A DNA stretch of 64,000 bases from Streptomyces griseorubiginosus (GTDB lineage Bacteria > Actinomycetota > Actinomycetes > Streptomycetales > Streptomycetaceae). A program made the position numbers and the translations under genes. Positions 25,096 to 33,663 of this stretch are shown one piece after another. The stretch lies in assembly GCF_001514195.1 (NCBI RefSeq), contig NZ_KQ948736.1, forward strand, positions 413,362-477,361, written 5' to 3'. The first letter of the stretch is position 1; each line of letters begins with the position of its first letter. The notes below the pieces were generated by a model. That model was not told the origin of the DNA. It worked only from the letters and a program-made list of their open reading frames with translations, and made no database searches.

Positions 25096-25952
25096 CGTGC
25101 GCCCACCTCCCCGGGCACGATCCGGCGCGGCCTGCCCGGCGGTTCGGGCCGCTTGCGCCACTCCCGTGGGTAGCCCACCGACACCTCCTCGAAGCGCACC
25201 CCCTCGTGCCAGGTGGTCCGGGGGATGTGCAGATGGCCGTAGACCATCGTCTCGACGCGGAAGCGGCGGTGCCAGTCGGCGGTCAGCGTGGTGCCGCACC
25301 ACATGGCGAACTCGGGGTACCACAGGACGTCCGTGGGGTGCCGGTCCAGCGGGTAGTGGTTGACGAGGACCGTGGGCAGGTCGTCGGGGAGCGCGTCGAG
25401 CCGGCGCTCGGTCTCGGCGACCCGGGCCCGGCACCAGGCCTCGCGGGTCGGGTACGGGTCGGGGTGCAACAGGTACTCGTCGTTGCACACGATGCCGGTG
25501 CCGTGGGCGTACTCCAGGCCCTGTTCCTTGGTCGTGCAGCCGGCCGGCAGGAACGAGTAGTCGTAGAGCAGGAAGAGCGGGGCGACGGCGACCGGGCCGC
25601 CGGGGCCCTCCCAGACCGGGTAGGGGTCCTCGGGGGTGAGGACGCCCAGGTCCCGGCACATCGCGACGAGGTGCTCGTAGCGGGCGACCCCACGCAGGGT
25701 GACGGTGTCCTTGGGATGGGTCCACAGTTCGTGGTTGCCGGGGGCCCAGACGACCTGGCGGAAGCGGCCGGCGAGGGTTTCGAGGGCCCACCGGACGTCG
25801 GCGACGGTCTCCGCGACGTCGCCGGCCACCAGGAGCCAGTCGTCGTCGGTCCCGGGACGCAGCTCCTCGACGAGGGCGCGGTTCTCGGGGTAGCCGATGT
25901 GCAGATCGCTGATGGCCAGGAGCTGTGCCGCGGCACCGGCCGTAGACGTCAC
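25092..25952 (-). CDS. Calcineurin-like metallophosphoesterase
   Basis: A 286-residue cytoplasmic dinuclear metal phosphoesterase. The metal-binding signatures are in order: SDLHIGYP, VAGDVAE, APGNHELW, VNHYPLD and YGHLHIP. GTG at 25952 has GGAGGGGG upstream. It is translationally coupled to the PPTase gene. This pair is, to my knowledge, a recurrent two-gene unit in Streptomyces, suggesting a shared role in CoA/phosphopantetheine handling, though the substrate is not established from sequence. Confidence 0.9.
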   Translation of the reverse strand: MTSTAGAAAQLLAISDLHIGYPENRALVEELRPGTDDDWLLVAGDVAETVADVRWALETLAGRFRQVVWAPGNHELWTHPKDTVTLRGVARYEHLVAMCRDLGVLTPEDPYPVWEGPGGPVAVAPLFLLYDYSFLPAGCTTKEQGLEYAHGTGIVCNDEYLLHPDPYPTREAWCRARVAETERRLDALPDDLPTVLVNHYPLDRHPTDVLWYPEFAMWCGTTLTADWHRRFRVETMVYGHLHIPRTTWHEGVRFEEVSVGYPREWRKRPEPPGRPRRIVPGEVGAR

Positions 25953-26089
25953 CTCTCGCCCCCTCCGAGCACCGAGTGGAACCACGACAACACATTTGGT
26001 TTCCCGGTACAAGAGTGAACCGCGCGGGGCGGGTTCATGATCGGGTAATCCGTAACACGGGCGTTGCACGCGGGACCCCGGGAAAGCCG

Positions 26090-26191
26090 TATGATCGCCC
26101 CAACACCACCGCATGGAACTTCCCTTTCCAGGGGCGGTTTGGTGTCCCTCCAACCACCCTGCCCGGGCACGGGCCCGCTTCGCCGTGCCCG
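26090..26191 (+). promoter_or_regulatory. Promoter and structured leader of the ATP-grasp gene
   Basis: A good -10 box TATGAT (26090-26095) is followed by about 110 nt of leader with two structures. The first is a nested hairpin (about 26101-26147) in which ACACCA-CCGC pairs with GCGG-TT-TGGTGT, with TGGAA/TTCCA inside. The second is a 9-bp hairpin CGGGCACGG/CCGTGCCCG (26164-26172 with 26183-26191) just upstream of the start. The arrangement resembles an attenuator or cis-regulatory RNA; no known riboswitch class was recognised. Confidence 0.45.
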
Positions 26192-26214
26192 AAAATGCCC
26201 GAAAGGCGGCCTGC

Positions 26215-27354
26215 ATGCTCTCTCGCGTACGCGTCTGGCTCAACCGCACGTACGCGGAGAACGTGTTCTTCATGGATCAGTTGCGGCGAAATCCCAGCGA
26301 TCGCGCCGTCGAGATCCACGCGACGCACGGCGACCCCGACTCGCCGGTGCTGGCCGCGGCGGACACCGCCGAACTGGAGCCGGAGGGCCTGTCCCCCGCC
26401 GCCTACGTCGAGTTCGCGCTCGACCAGTGCCAGCGGCGCGGCATCGACGTGTTCGTGCCCCGGCTGCACCAGGCGGCGATCGTGGCCCACCGGGCCGACT
26501 TCGCGGCCGTCGGTACGGCGCTGCTGGCGCCGCCGCCGGAGGGCGTGGCCGTCTTCCACGACAAGGTCGTCGCCTACGAGGCGGTCCAGTCGATCGGTGT
26601 CCCGGTGCCGCCGTGGTGGCGGGTGCGGACCGCGGCCGACCTGGTGACGGCCGTGGAGGCGCTGGAGGCGGACGGGCACAAGGCGTGCTTCAAGCCGGCG
26701 TCCGGCGCCGGCGGGGTGGGCTTCCGCGTGATCACGCGCACCCCCTTCTCGCTCGCGCAGCTCAACGGCTTCCCGAGCCCGTACGTCTCGCTGGACATGG
26801 TCGTCGAGGCGCTCGAGCAGGCCGGCGAGGAGGTGGACTGGCTGGTCATGCCGCGGCTGGAGCAGCCGGAGGTGTCGGTGGACACGCTCACCGGGACCGA
26901 CAACCGGGTGCGGCTGGCGATCGGCCGCACGAAGAACGGCCGTCGGCGCGGGTTCACGCAGGACGAGCAGTGGCTGGAGCCGGCGCGGCTGATCGCCGAG
27001 GGGTTCGGGCTGCACTACCTGTCCAACATCCAGTTCCGGATGTTCGGCGACCGTCCGGTCCTGATGGATGTCAACACGCGGCCCGCGGGCGGGCTGCACC
27101 AGCTGTCCCTCTGCGGGGTCAACGTGCCTTGGGCGGCTGTGCAGTTGGCGCTCGGTGAGGAGACCGGGGTGATCGAGCCGCCGTTCCTGGGGCAGGACTA
27201 CACGGTGGTGTCGGGGCCGCGGCAGCTTCGGCCGGCGTCGGTGCCGGTGCCGGTGCCGCATCAGCGGGTGGAGGAGGTCGAGCAGCCGCTGCTGCCGTCC
27301 GTTCCGGCGCCGGCCCCTGCGATGGAGGCTGCGGCGGAGGTACTGCCGCTTTAG
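26215..27354 (+). CDS. ATP-grasp domain enzyme
   Basis: A 379-residue probable carboxylate-amine/thiol ligase. An N-terminal pre-ATP-grasp domain (about 1-110) precedes the ATP-grasp core. HKACFKPASGAGGVGFRVI carries the ATP-binding lysine and glycine loop, and VLMDVNTRPAGGLHQLS carries the magnesium-binding D-x-N. The last 50 residues are Pro/Val-rich and likely disordered. ATG at 26215 follows GAAAGG; an in-frame ATG at 26113 would run through the leader hairpins and is less likely. It is a single-gene unit, so the substrate cannot be inferred from neighbours. Confidence 0.8.
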   Translation: MLSRVRVWLNRTYAENVFFMDQLRRNPSDRAVEIHATHGDPDSPVLAAADTAELEPEGLSPAAYVEFALDQCQRRGIDVFVPRLHQAAIVAHRADFAAVGTALLAPPPEGVAVFHDKVVAYEAVQSIGVPVPPWWRVRTAADLVTAVEALEADGHKACFKPASGAGGVGFRVITRTPFSLAQLNGFPSPYVSLDMVVEALEQAGEEVDWLVMPRLEQPEVSVDTLTGTDNRVRLAIGRTKNGRRRGFTQDEQWLEPARLIAEGFGLHYLSNIQFRMFGDRPVLMDVNTRPAGGLHQLSLCGVNVPWAAVQLALGEETGVIEPPFLGQDYTVVSGPRQLRPASVPVPVPHQRVEEVEQPLLPSVPAPAPAMEAAAEVLPL

Positions 27355-27370
27355 GTTGGCTGCCGGGTGC

Positions 27371-27437
27371 GGGGGCGTCGTGGTTGATCGCGCCCACGCG
27401 GCGGAGCCGCAAATCAACACAGCCCCGCGCCCCTAAA
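27371..27437. repeat. Streptomyces-type interspersed repeat with hairpins
   Basis: GTTGAT...ATCAAC arms enclose GCGGC-GGA-GCCGC, and the element ends in CCCCGCGCCCCT. It is a variant of the short GC-rich element seen repeatedly between Streptomyces genes; a second variant is at 47924-47979. It follows the ATP-grasp stop and probably acts as a terminator. Confidence 0.6.
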
Positions 27438-27452
27438 AACTTTCACAGCACC

Positions 27453-27507
27453 GGTATGGACCAATCCCGCAAACCACCTTGACAGTTGGATTGGTCCATA
27501 CCAACTT
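27453..27507 (+). promoter_or_regulatory. Chitinase promoter with inverted TGGTCC operator copies
   Basis: A perfect -35 TTGACA (27479-27484) is followed after 17 bp by CAACTT. The 15-mer GGATTGGTCCATACC (27488-27502) lies between them, and its exact inverse copy occurs at 27453-27467. TTGACAGTT followed by TGGTCY and CCAA is shared with the other chitinase promoter at 6508-6536. The repeats belong to the TGGTCC-type elements of Streptomyces chitinase promoters and match 11 of 16 positions of the dre consensus. Confidence 0.65.
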
Positions 27508-27569
27508 GGTTGCGCACCCCCCGCTCCTCTCTGCACTCCCGAACACCCCCATTTCTTCAGGGAGATCGC

Positions 27570-29249
27570 GTGCGCAACCCACTCAGACGTTCCAGAGTCC
27601 TCGCTCTGCTCGGCACCGCCGCTCTCGCACTGGCCGGAGCCGTCGCCCTCCCCGGCACGGCCCAGGCGGCCAACATCGTGACCAATCCCGGCTTCGAGTC
27701 GGGCGGCCTCTCCCCCTGGACCTGCACCGGCAACCTCGGGTCCGTCGTCTCCGCTCCCGTGCACGGGGGCTCCAAAGCCCTTCAGGGCGCGGTGAGTTCG
27801 AGCGACAACGCGCAGTGCAGCCAGACCGTCGCCGTGCAGCCCAACACCACGTACCAGCTCAGCGGCTGGGTGCGCGGCTCGTACGTGTACCTCGGCGTGA
27901 CCGGCGGACCCTCCACCTGGACGACCTCCCCGTCGGCGTACAGCCAGCTCAGCACGAGCTTCACCACCGGCGCCTCGCAGACCAGCGCGCAGATCTACGT
28001 GCACGGCTGGTACGCCCAGGGCACCTACTACGCCGACGACATCAGCCTCGACGGCCCCGGCGGTGGCGGTGGTTCGGACACGCAGGCGCCGACCGCGCCC
28101 ACCGGGCTGACCTCCACCGGCAAGACCTCGTCGAGCGTGTCGCTGAAGTGGAACGCGTCGACGGACAACGTGGGGGTGACGTCGTACGACATCTACAGGG
28201 GCTCCAGCAACGTCCTGACCGTGTCCGGTACCACCGCCACGGTCAGCGGGCTCTCGGCGAGCACGGCGTACACCTTCACCGTCAGGGCGCGGGACGCGGC
28301 CGGAAACACCTCCGGCGCCTCCAACTCCGTGAGTGTGACGACGGACGCCGGTACCGGTGGCGGCACCGGCTTCAAGCAGGCCGCGCCCTATCTGTACGAG
28401 GGCTGGGGCGATCCGCCGAGCCCGACGACCGTGATGAGCGCGACCGGCGTCAAGTGGTTCACGATGGCGTTCATGCTGGACTCCGGTGGCTGCAACCCGG
28501 CCTGGGACAGCACCCGGCCGCTGACCGGCGGCGTCGACCAGACCGCCATCAACCAGATCCGGGCCGCCGGCGGTGACGTCGTGCCGTCGTTCGGCGGCTG
28601 GCAGGGCAGCAAGCTCGGCGCCAACTGCTCCTCGGCGAGCGCGCTCGCGGCGGCTCTCCAGAAGGTGATCGACGCCTACTCGCTCAAGGCGATCGACATG
28701 GACATCGAGAACACCGACGAGTTCGAGAACGAGGCCGTGCAGGCGAGGATCCTGACCGCGCTGAAGACGGTCAAGGCCAACAACCCGGGCCTGAAGACCA
28801 TCGTCACCTTCGGCACCTCGACCACCGGACCGACCTACTACGGCAACCGGCTCATCGAGCAGGCGCAGTCGCTGGGCGCGAACATCGACGTGTTCACCAT
28901 CATGCCGTTCGACTTCGGCGGCGGCTCCGACATGTACGGCAACACCGTGAACGCCACGGAGGGGCTGAAAGCCAAGCTGAAGTCGACCTTCGGGTGGGAC
29001 GACGCGACCGCCTACGCCCACATCGGCATCTCGGGCATGAACGGGCTGTCCGACCAGCAGGAGAACACGACCCCGGCCATCTGGACCCAGATCAAGGACT
29101 GGGCCAACAGTCACCACATCGCGCGGCTCGCCTTCTGGTCGGTCAACCGCGACCGGCCGTGCCCGGGCGGCGGCGTGGTGAGCAACTGCTCCGGGATCAG
29201 CCAGAGCAACTGGCAGTTCACCTCGATCACGGCCGGGTTCACCGGCTGA
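27570..29249 (+). CDS. Secreted modular GH18 chitinase with CBM and FnIII domains
   Basis: A 559-residue exported chitinase. The order is: signal peptide to about residue 33 (ends GTAQAA), a jelly-roll carbohydrate-binding module (about 34-165, starting NIVTNPGFESGGLSPW), a Gly-rich linker, a fibronectin type III domain (about 172-258), and the GH18 catalytic domain (about 268-559). The DxDxE motif is D376-M-D378-I-E380 and SFGGWQ precedes it. GTG at 27570 has GGGAG upstream. It is monocistronic, with its own inducible-type promoter and terminator. Compared with the first chitinase it has extra binding modules and probably acts on crystalline chitin. Confidence 0.92.
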   Translation: MRNPLRRSRVLALLGTAALALAGAVALPGTAQAANIVTNPGFESGGLSPWTCTGNLGSVVSAPVHGGSKALQGAVSSSDNAQCSQTVAVQPNTTYQLSGWVRGSYVYLGVTGGPSTWTTSPSAYSQLSTSFTTGASQTSAQIYVHGWYAQGTYYADDISLDGPGGGGGSDTQAPTAPTGLTSTGKTSSSVSLKWNASTDNVGVTSYDIYRGSSNVLTVSGTTATVSGLSASTAYTFTVRARDAAGNTSGASNSVSVTTDAGTGGGTGFKQAAPYLYEGWGDPPSPTTVMSATGVKWFTMAFMLDSGGCNPAWDSTRPLTGGVDQTAINQIRAAGGDVVPSFGGWQGSKLGANCSSASALAAALQKVIDAYSLKAIDMDIENTDEFENEAVQARILTALKTVKANNPGLKTIVTFGTSTTGPTYYGNRLIEQAQSLGANIDVFTIMPFDFGGGSDMYGNTVNATEGLKAKLKSTFGWDDATAYAHIGISGMNGLSDQQENTTPAIWTQIKDWANSHHIARLAFWSVNRDRPCPGGGVVSNCSGISQSNWQFTSITAGFTG

Positions 29250-29266
29250 GTACCGTCCCAGGAACA

Positions 29267-29302
29267 GCGGTGCCTGCCGGTCCCTCAACCGGCAGGCACC
29301 GC
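29267..29302. terminator. Bidirectional hairpin terminator
   Basis: A 14-bp perfect stem (GCGGTGCCTGCCGG, 29267-29280, with 29289-29302) and an eight-base loop, located between the convergent stops of the chitinase and the fucosidase. Confidence 0.85.
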
Positions 29303-29309
29303 AGCTGTG

Positions 29310-30560
29310 TCAGAACCGACCGGAACCCCGGTACAGCTCCAACTCCCCGTCCAGTTCGACCTTGAGGACGGTGGCGTACGGGTCGAGGTCCGCCGCGGCC
29401 GGCGGGTCGATCCAGACGATGCCCACGGCGTCGTGGAGTCCGCCCACCTTCCGGTGGCCGAGTTCCGTGCCGGTGCCGAGGACGGTGACCCTGCGGACCG
29501 GGGTGACGAGTCCGCGCAGGCCGATCTCGGCGCGGGGCGCGTCGAAGAGGACCAGGTGGAGCGTCCGGCCGTCCGCGGAGAGGGTGCTGGGACCGTAGTG
29601 GTGCCCGGCGGGCAGTCCGCGCCGGGTCCCGTACACCGCCTCGGAGTGCTTCCCGATCCACTCCCCCAGCCCTTCGAGCCGCTCGACCTGAGGCTCGGGG
29701 ATGGTGCCGTCCTCCATCGGACCGACGTCGAGCAGCAGGTTGCCGCCCCCGCCGATGGTCTCGGTGAAGTAGCGGATCAGCTGGGCGAGCGACTTGTGGT
29801 TGTGGTCGTGGTGCTGGTACCCCCACGAGTCGTTGATCGTCAGGCACAACTCCCAGGGACCGTCCGGCGGTTCGATGGGAGCGCCCTGCTCGGGGGTGGC
29901 GTAGTCGCCCTCACTGAGCATGCGCGCGTTGAAGACGACGTCCGGCACGTACGAACGGATCAGCGCGGCGAGTTCGAGGATGCGCCACTGCTCCTCGCTG
30001 CGGTCCCACTCGCCGTCGAACCACATCAGGTCAGGCCGGTAGCGGGAGGCGAGCTCGGTGATCTGGCCGTCCCGGTAGGCGATGAACCGCTCCCAGGCCT
30101 CCAGGTCCTCGTCCTCGGCGGCCACCTCGGAGTAGCGGTTGTCCTCCTGTTCCGGCGGGCGGCCCGGCTTGCGCGTGGAGGCGTAGTCCGGGTGGTTCCA
30201 GTCGGAGTGGGAGTAGTAGAAGCCGACCTTGAGGTCCTTCTCCCGCAGGGCCTCGGCGTAGGGGCCGAGGTAGTCCTTGCCGAGGTTGAGGTCGCCGAAC
30301 CCGGTGTCCCACAAGGCGACTCCGTCGTGATGACGGGTCGTCAGCACCGCGTACTTCGCGCCCGCGCGGGCGAACAGGTCGGCCCAGGCGCGCGGGTCGT
30401 ACTTGGCGCCCGTGAAGCGCTCCAGCTGGGACATGTACTGCTCGTGCGGGACGATGTCGTCGTAGAACGACCAGGACTCCTGGACGCCGTCGACGGCGTA
30501 GATGCCCCAGTGGACGAAGATCCCCAACTTGGCGTCGGTGAACCAGGGTTGCATCGCCAT
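29310..30560 (-). CDS. GH29 alpha-L-fucosidase (cytoplasmic)
   Basis: A 416-residue glycosidase without a signal peptide. WFTDAKLGIFVHWGIYAV near the start and TTRHHDG (74-80) are typical of GH29. The nucleophile is D182 in DLMWFDGEW. The C-terminal 90 residues form a beta-sandwich. It starts three bases after the mannosidase stop, using GGAGGGG from the end of that gene, so the two form an operon that trims alpha-fucose and alpha-mannose from imported glycans. Confidence 0.92.
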   Translation of the reverse strand: MAMQPWFTDAKLGIFVHWGIYAVDGVQESWSFYDDIVPHEQYMSQLERFTGAKYDPRAWADLFARAGAKYAVLTTRHHDGVALWDTGFGDLNLGKDYLGPYAEALREKDLKVGFYYSHSDWNHPDYASTRKPGRPPEQEDNRYSEVAAEDEDLEAWERFIAYRDGQITELASRYRPDLMWFDGEWDRSEEQWRILELAALIRSYVPDVVFNARMLSEGDYATPEQGAPIEPPDGPWELCLTINDSWGYQHHDHNHKSLAQLIRYFTETIGGGGNLLLDVGPMEDGTIPEPQVERLEGLGEWIGKHSEAVYGTRRGLPAGHHYGPSTLSADGRTLHLVLFDAPRAEIGLRGLVTPVRRVTVLGTGTELGHRKVGGLHDAVGIVWIDPPAAADLDPYATVLKVELDGELELYRGSGRF

Positions 30561-30563
30561 CCG

Positions 30564-33500
30564 TCAGCCCCTCCGCAGCCGCAGCGTGAGCACCTGGAAG
30601 GGACGCAGCGAGACCCGCACGCCGCCGTCCTCGACGGCCGCGTCCTCCAGCGGGCGCTCCAGCAGGTCGGTGACCTGGGCGCCGGCCAGCGGGAAGCCGG
30701 TGCGCAGCACGCCCTGGGCGCGGCCGCCGCCGGACTCGTAGAGGCGGACCACCACGTCACCGGACGCGTCGTCGGCGAGCTTGACCGCCTCGACCGTCAC
30801 GCCCTGGCCCTCGACCGAGACGACCGGCTCGGGGGCCCCGGCCGCGTCCGCCACCCGGAGCGGGAGGTTGAGGGAGTAGCCCTCGGCGACGGTCTCGTCG
30901 ATGCTCGCGCCGGGCAGCAGCGAGTAGGTGAAGCGGTGCTTGCCCTGGTCGGCCTCGGGGTCCGGGATGCGCGGGGCGCGGACCAGGCTGAGGCGGACCG
31001 TGGTGGTCGTACCGCCGTCCTCGCGGACCGTGCGGGAGACGTCGTGGCCGTAGGTCGAGTCGTTGAGGACCGCGACGCCGTAGCCCGGTTCGGCGAGGTG
31101 GACCCAGCGGTGGCCGGAGACCTCGAACCGGGCCGACTCCCAGGTGGTGTTGGTGTGGGTGGGGCGCTGGACGTGGCCGAACTGGATCTCGGCGGAGGAG
31201 TGCGCGGCGCGGACGTCCACCGGGAAGGCGGCCTTGAGGATCTTCTCGGCCTCGTGCCAGTCGATCTCGGTCGCGAAGTCGATGCGGGGGCTGTCGGCGC
31301 GCACCGAGATCGTCTGGGTGATCTTCGAGCCCTTGCCGAAGGAGCGGGTCACGCGGATCGCGCCCTCCAGCGGGTCCTCCGATACGACCTCGATCGCCGT
31401 GGCCTCCAGGAGGTCCGTGTAGCGGTTCTTGTAGTGGCTGTCGATGTCCCAGGCGTCCCAGTAGTTCGGGAGGTCGGTGTGCAGCCGCAGCAGGTTGCCC
31501 GCGGAGGCGAGGACCTCCCGGCCGGCGCGCAGGTCGAGGACGGACTCCAGGGTGCCGTCCTCGGCGACCGTCACCCGCACCAGGCCGTTGTCGAGCAGCC
31601 GGCCGGAGACGGTCACCGGTTGGGCGGGACGCGCGTCGGCCAGGGGGGCGCTGCCGTTCGCGGGGACCTCGACGAAGGCGGGGGTCCCCGCGGACGTCCG
31701 GACCACCTCGGAGCGGTCGTAGGGGCTGGTGTTGAAGACCCGGGTGCTCCCGGCCCCCAGCGCGGCCACCGCCTCGGCGGTCAGCGCCTCCAGTTCCTCG
31801 GCCACGCGCGCGTACTCGGCCTCCGCCTCGCGGTGCACCCAGGCGATGGAGGAGCCGGGCAGGATGTCGTGGAACTGGTGCAGCAGGACCGTCTTCCACA
31901 GCCGGTCGAGCTTCTCGTACGGGTAGGCGTAGCCCGGCGCGTGCAGCGCGGCCGTCGTCGCCCACAGCTCGGCCTCGCGCAGTTTGTGCTCGGAGCGCCG
32001 GTTGCCCTGCTTGGTGCGGGCCTGGGAGGTGTAGGTGGCGCGGTGCAGCTCCAGGTAGAGCTCGCCGACCCAGACGGGGGCGTCCGGGTACTCGGCGCGG
32101 GCCTGGGCGAAGAAGTCGTCCGGGTGCTCGATGACGACCTTGGGCGAGCCCTCCAGGTCGGCGAGGCGCCGGGCGCGCTCCATGATCTCGCGGGTGGGGC
32201 CGCCACCGCCGTCGCCCCAGCCGAAGGGGGCCAGGGAACGGGTGCCGCCGCCCTTCTCGGAGTAGTTGCGGACCGCGCGGTCCATCTCCTCGCCGGAGAA
32301 GCGGGCGTTGTAGGTGTCGACGGGCGGGAAGTGCGTGTAGATGCGGGTGCCGTCGATGCCCTCCCACCAGAAGGTGTGGTGGGGGAACTTGTTGGTCTGG
32401 TTCCAGGAGATCTTCTGGGTGAGGAACCACTCGTTGCCGGCGAGCTTGGCGAGCTGCGGGTAGGCGGCGGTGTAGCCGAAGGAGTCCGGGAGCCAGACGC
32501 CCTTGGTCTCGATGCCGAAGTGCTCGATGAAGAACCGCTTGCCGTGGATGAGCTGGCGGGCCATCGCCTCGCCGCCGGGCAGGTTGCCGTCGGCCTCGAC
32601 CCACATGCCGCCGACCGGCGCCCACTGGCCCTTCTTCACGGACTCCTGGATGCGGGCCCACACGTGCGGGTAGTTGTCGCGCACCCACTCGTACTGCTGG
32701 GCCTGGGAGCAGGCGAAGATGAAGTCGTCGTACTCGTCGGCGAGCGCGGTGACGTTGGAGAAGGTGCGGGACGTCTTGCGCTTGGTCTCGCGGATCGGCC
32801 AGAGCCAGGCGGAGTCGATGTGGGCGTGGCCGACGCCGGAGACGGTGTGCGCGCTGGCGTGCGCGGGCCTGGCCAGGACGGGGGCGAGCACCTCGCGGAC
32901 GGCGGCGGCGGTGCCGGCGACGTCGTCCAGGTCGAGGGCGTCCATGGCGCGGTCCAGGGCGTGCAGGATCTCGTGGCGGCGGGGCTCGTGGTCGGGGAGG
33001 TGGACCATGAGCCCGCGCAGGACCTGGAGGTCGAGGTCGAGGTGGAAGACCTCCTCGTCGAGGATCGCGAGGTCGGCGCGCTGGAAGGTGTAGAGGGGCA
33101 CGGAGCCGGCCGTGAGCTTGTCGCCCATCGGCGTCGTCCTCGAGAAGTTGTCCTTGAGGATGTCCGGGTTGGAGGCGGCCTCGACCAGGTAGTCGATCTG
33201 CTCGCCGCCGACGGCCGGGTTGGCGACGGGGACGTACTGGTTGAGCGGGTTCACGGCCTTCAGGGGGCGGCCGTCGACCAGGTGGACCAGGGCCTCGGCC
33301 TGGTTTCCGGGCCAGTCGCCGACGAAGCCGAGGTCGATGACGGTCTCGACGCGCCGGCCGGCCCACTCCGCGGGCACCTGGCCGCGCATCCGGAACCAGG
33401 TGGTGCCCCAGGGCGGGCCCCACGGGGTGTTCATCGCGAAGGGCTCGTAGCGGGCGGCCGCGGCCTCCTCGAAGGAGACCGGCTCACCCGGCGCCTGCCA

Positions 33501-33605
33501 GGCCTCGACCTCCAGGGGCACGGTGGCCGCGTAGATCGCGGGCTTGATGCGCTGGTCGTGCGCGCGCTGGACGCGCTCCTCGATGCGGGTGCGTTCGTCG
33601 TGCAT
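30564..33605 (-). CDS. GH38 alpha-mannosidase (cytoplasmic)
   Basis: A 1013-residue family 38 retaining alpha-mannosidase. An N-terminal beta-rich domain (about 1-250) precedes the catalytic domain, with zinc ligands in GHAHIDSAWLWP (H262, D264) and the nucleophile D374 in VWLPDSFGY. A helical domain and large C-terminal beta-domains follow. There is no signal peptide, so it works on imported mannosides. ATG at 33605 has GGAG seven bases upstream. Overlapping palindromes just upstream (33639-33658) suggest repression by a LacI-type regulator encoded elsewhere. Confidence 0.94.
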   Translation of the reverse strand: MHDERTRIEERVQRAHDQRIKPAIYAATVPLEVEAWQAPGEPVSFEEAAAARYEPFAMNTPWGPPWGTTWFRMRGQVPAEWAGRRVETVIDLGFVGDWPGNQAEALVHLVDGRPLKAVNPLNQYVPVANPAVGGEQIDYLVEAASNPDILKDNFSRTTPMGDKLTAGSVPLYTFQRADLAILDEEVFHLDLDLQVLRGLMVHLPDHEPRRHEILHALDRAMDALDLDDVAGTAAAVREVLAPVLARPAHASAHTVSGVGHAHIDSAWLWPIRETKRKTSRTFSNVTALADEYDDFIFACSQAQQYEWVRDNYPHVWARIQESVKKGQWAPVGGMWVEADGNLPGGEAMARQLIHGKRFFIEHFGIETKGVWLPDSFGYTAAYPQLAKLAGNEWFLTQKISWNQTNKFPHHTFWWEGIDGTRIYTHFPPVDTYNARFSGEEMDRAVRNYSEKGGGTRSLAPFGWGDGGGGPTREIMERARRLADLEGSPKVVIEHPDDFFAQARAEYPDAPVWVGELYLELHRATYTSQARTKQGNRRSEHKLREAELWATTAALHAPGYAYPYEKLDRLWKTVLLHQFHDILPGSSIAWVHREAEAEYARVAEELEALTAEAVAALGAGSTRVFNTSPYDRSEVVRTSAGTPAFVEVPANGSAPLADARPAQPVTVSGRLLDNGLVRVTVAEDGTLESVLDLRAGREVLASAGNLLRLHTDLPNYWDAWDIDSHYKNRYTDLLEATAIEVVSEDPLEGAIRVTRSFGKGSKITQTISVRADSPRIDFATEIDWHEAEKILKAAFPVDVRAAHSSAEIQFGHVQRPTHTNTTWESARFEVSGHRWVHLAEPGYGVAVLNDSTYGHDVSRTVREDGGTTTTVRLSLVRAPRIPDPEADQGKHRFTYSLLPGASIDETVAEGYSLNLPLRVADAAGAPEPVVSVEGQGVTVEAVKLADDASGDVVVRLYESGGGRAQGVLRTGFPLAGAQVTDLLERPLEDAAVEDGGVRVSLRPFQVLTLRLRRG

Positions 33606-33638
33606 GAAAAGTCTCCAGGGAGGGCGGAAGAGCTTCGA

Positions 33639-33658
33639 GAAAGCGCTTTCCAGAAAGC
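33639..33658. promoter_or_regulatory. Overlapping palindromic operators upstream of the mannosidase
   Basis: GAAAGCGCTTTC (33639-33650) is a perfect 12-bp palindrome with a central CG like many LacI-family operators. It overlaps a second palindrome GCTTTC-CA-GAAAGC (33645-33658). Both lie in the 58-bp gap between the GH4 stop and the mannosidase start. A candidate repressor gene is not adjacent. Confidence 0.6.
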
Positions 33659-33663
33659 GGGCG

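Noticed and set aside
26113..26214. In-frame ATG at 26113 as the ATP-grasp start
   Set aside because: It would translate through both leader hairpins, lies only about 18 bases after the -10 box and has no ribosome-binding site; ATG 26215 fits the family N-terminus better.
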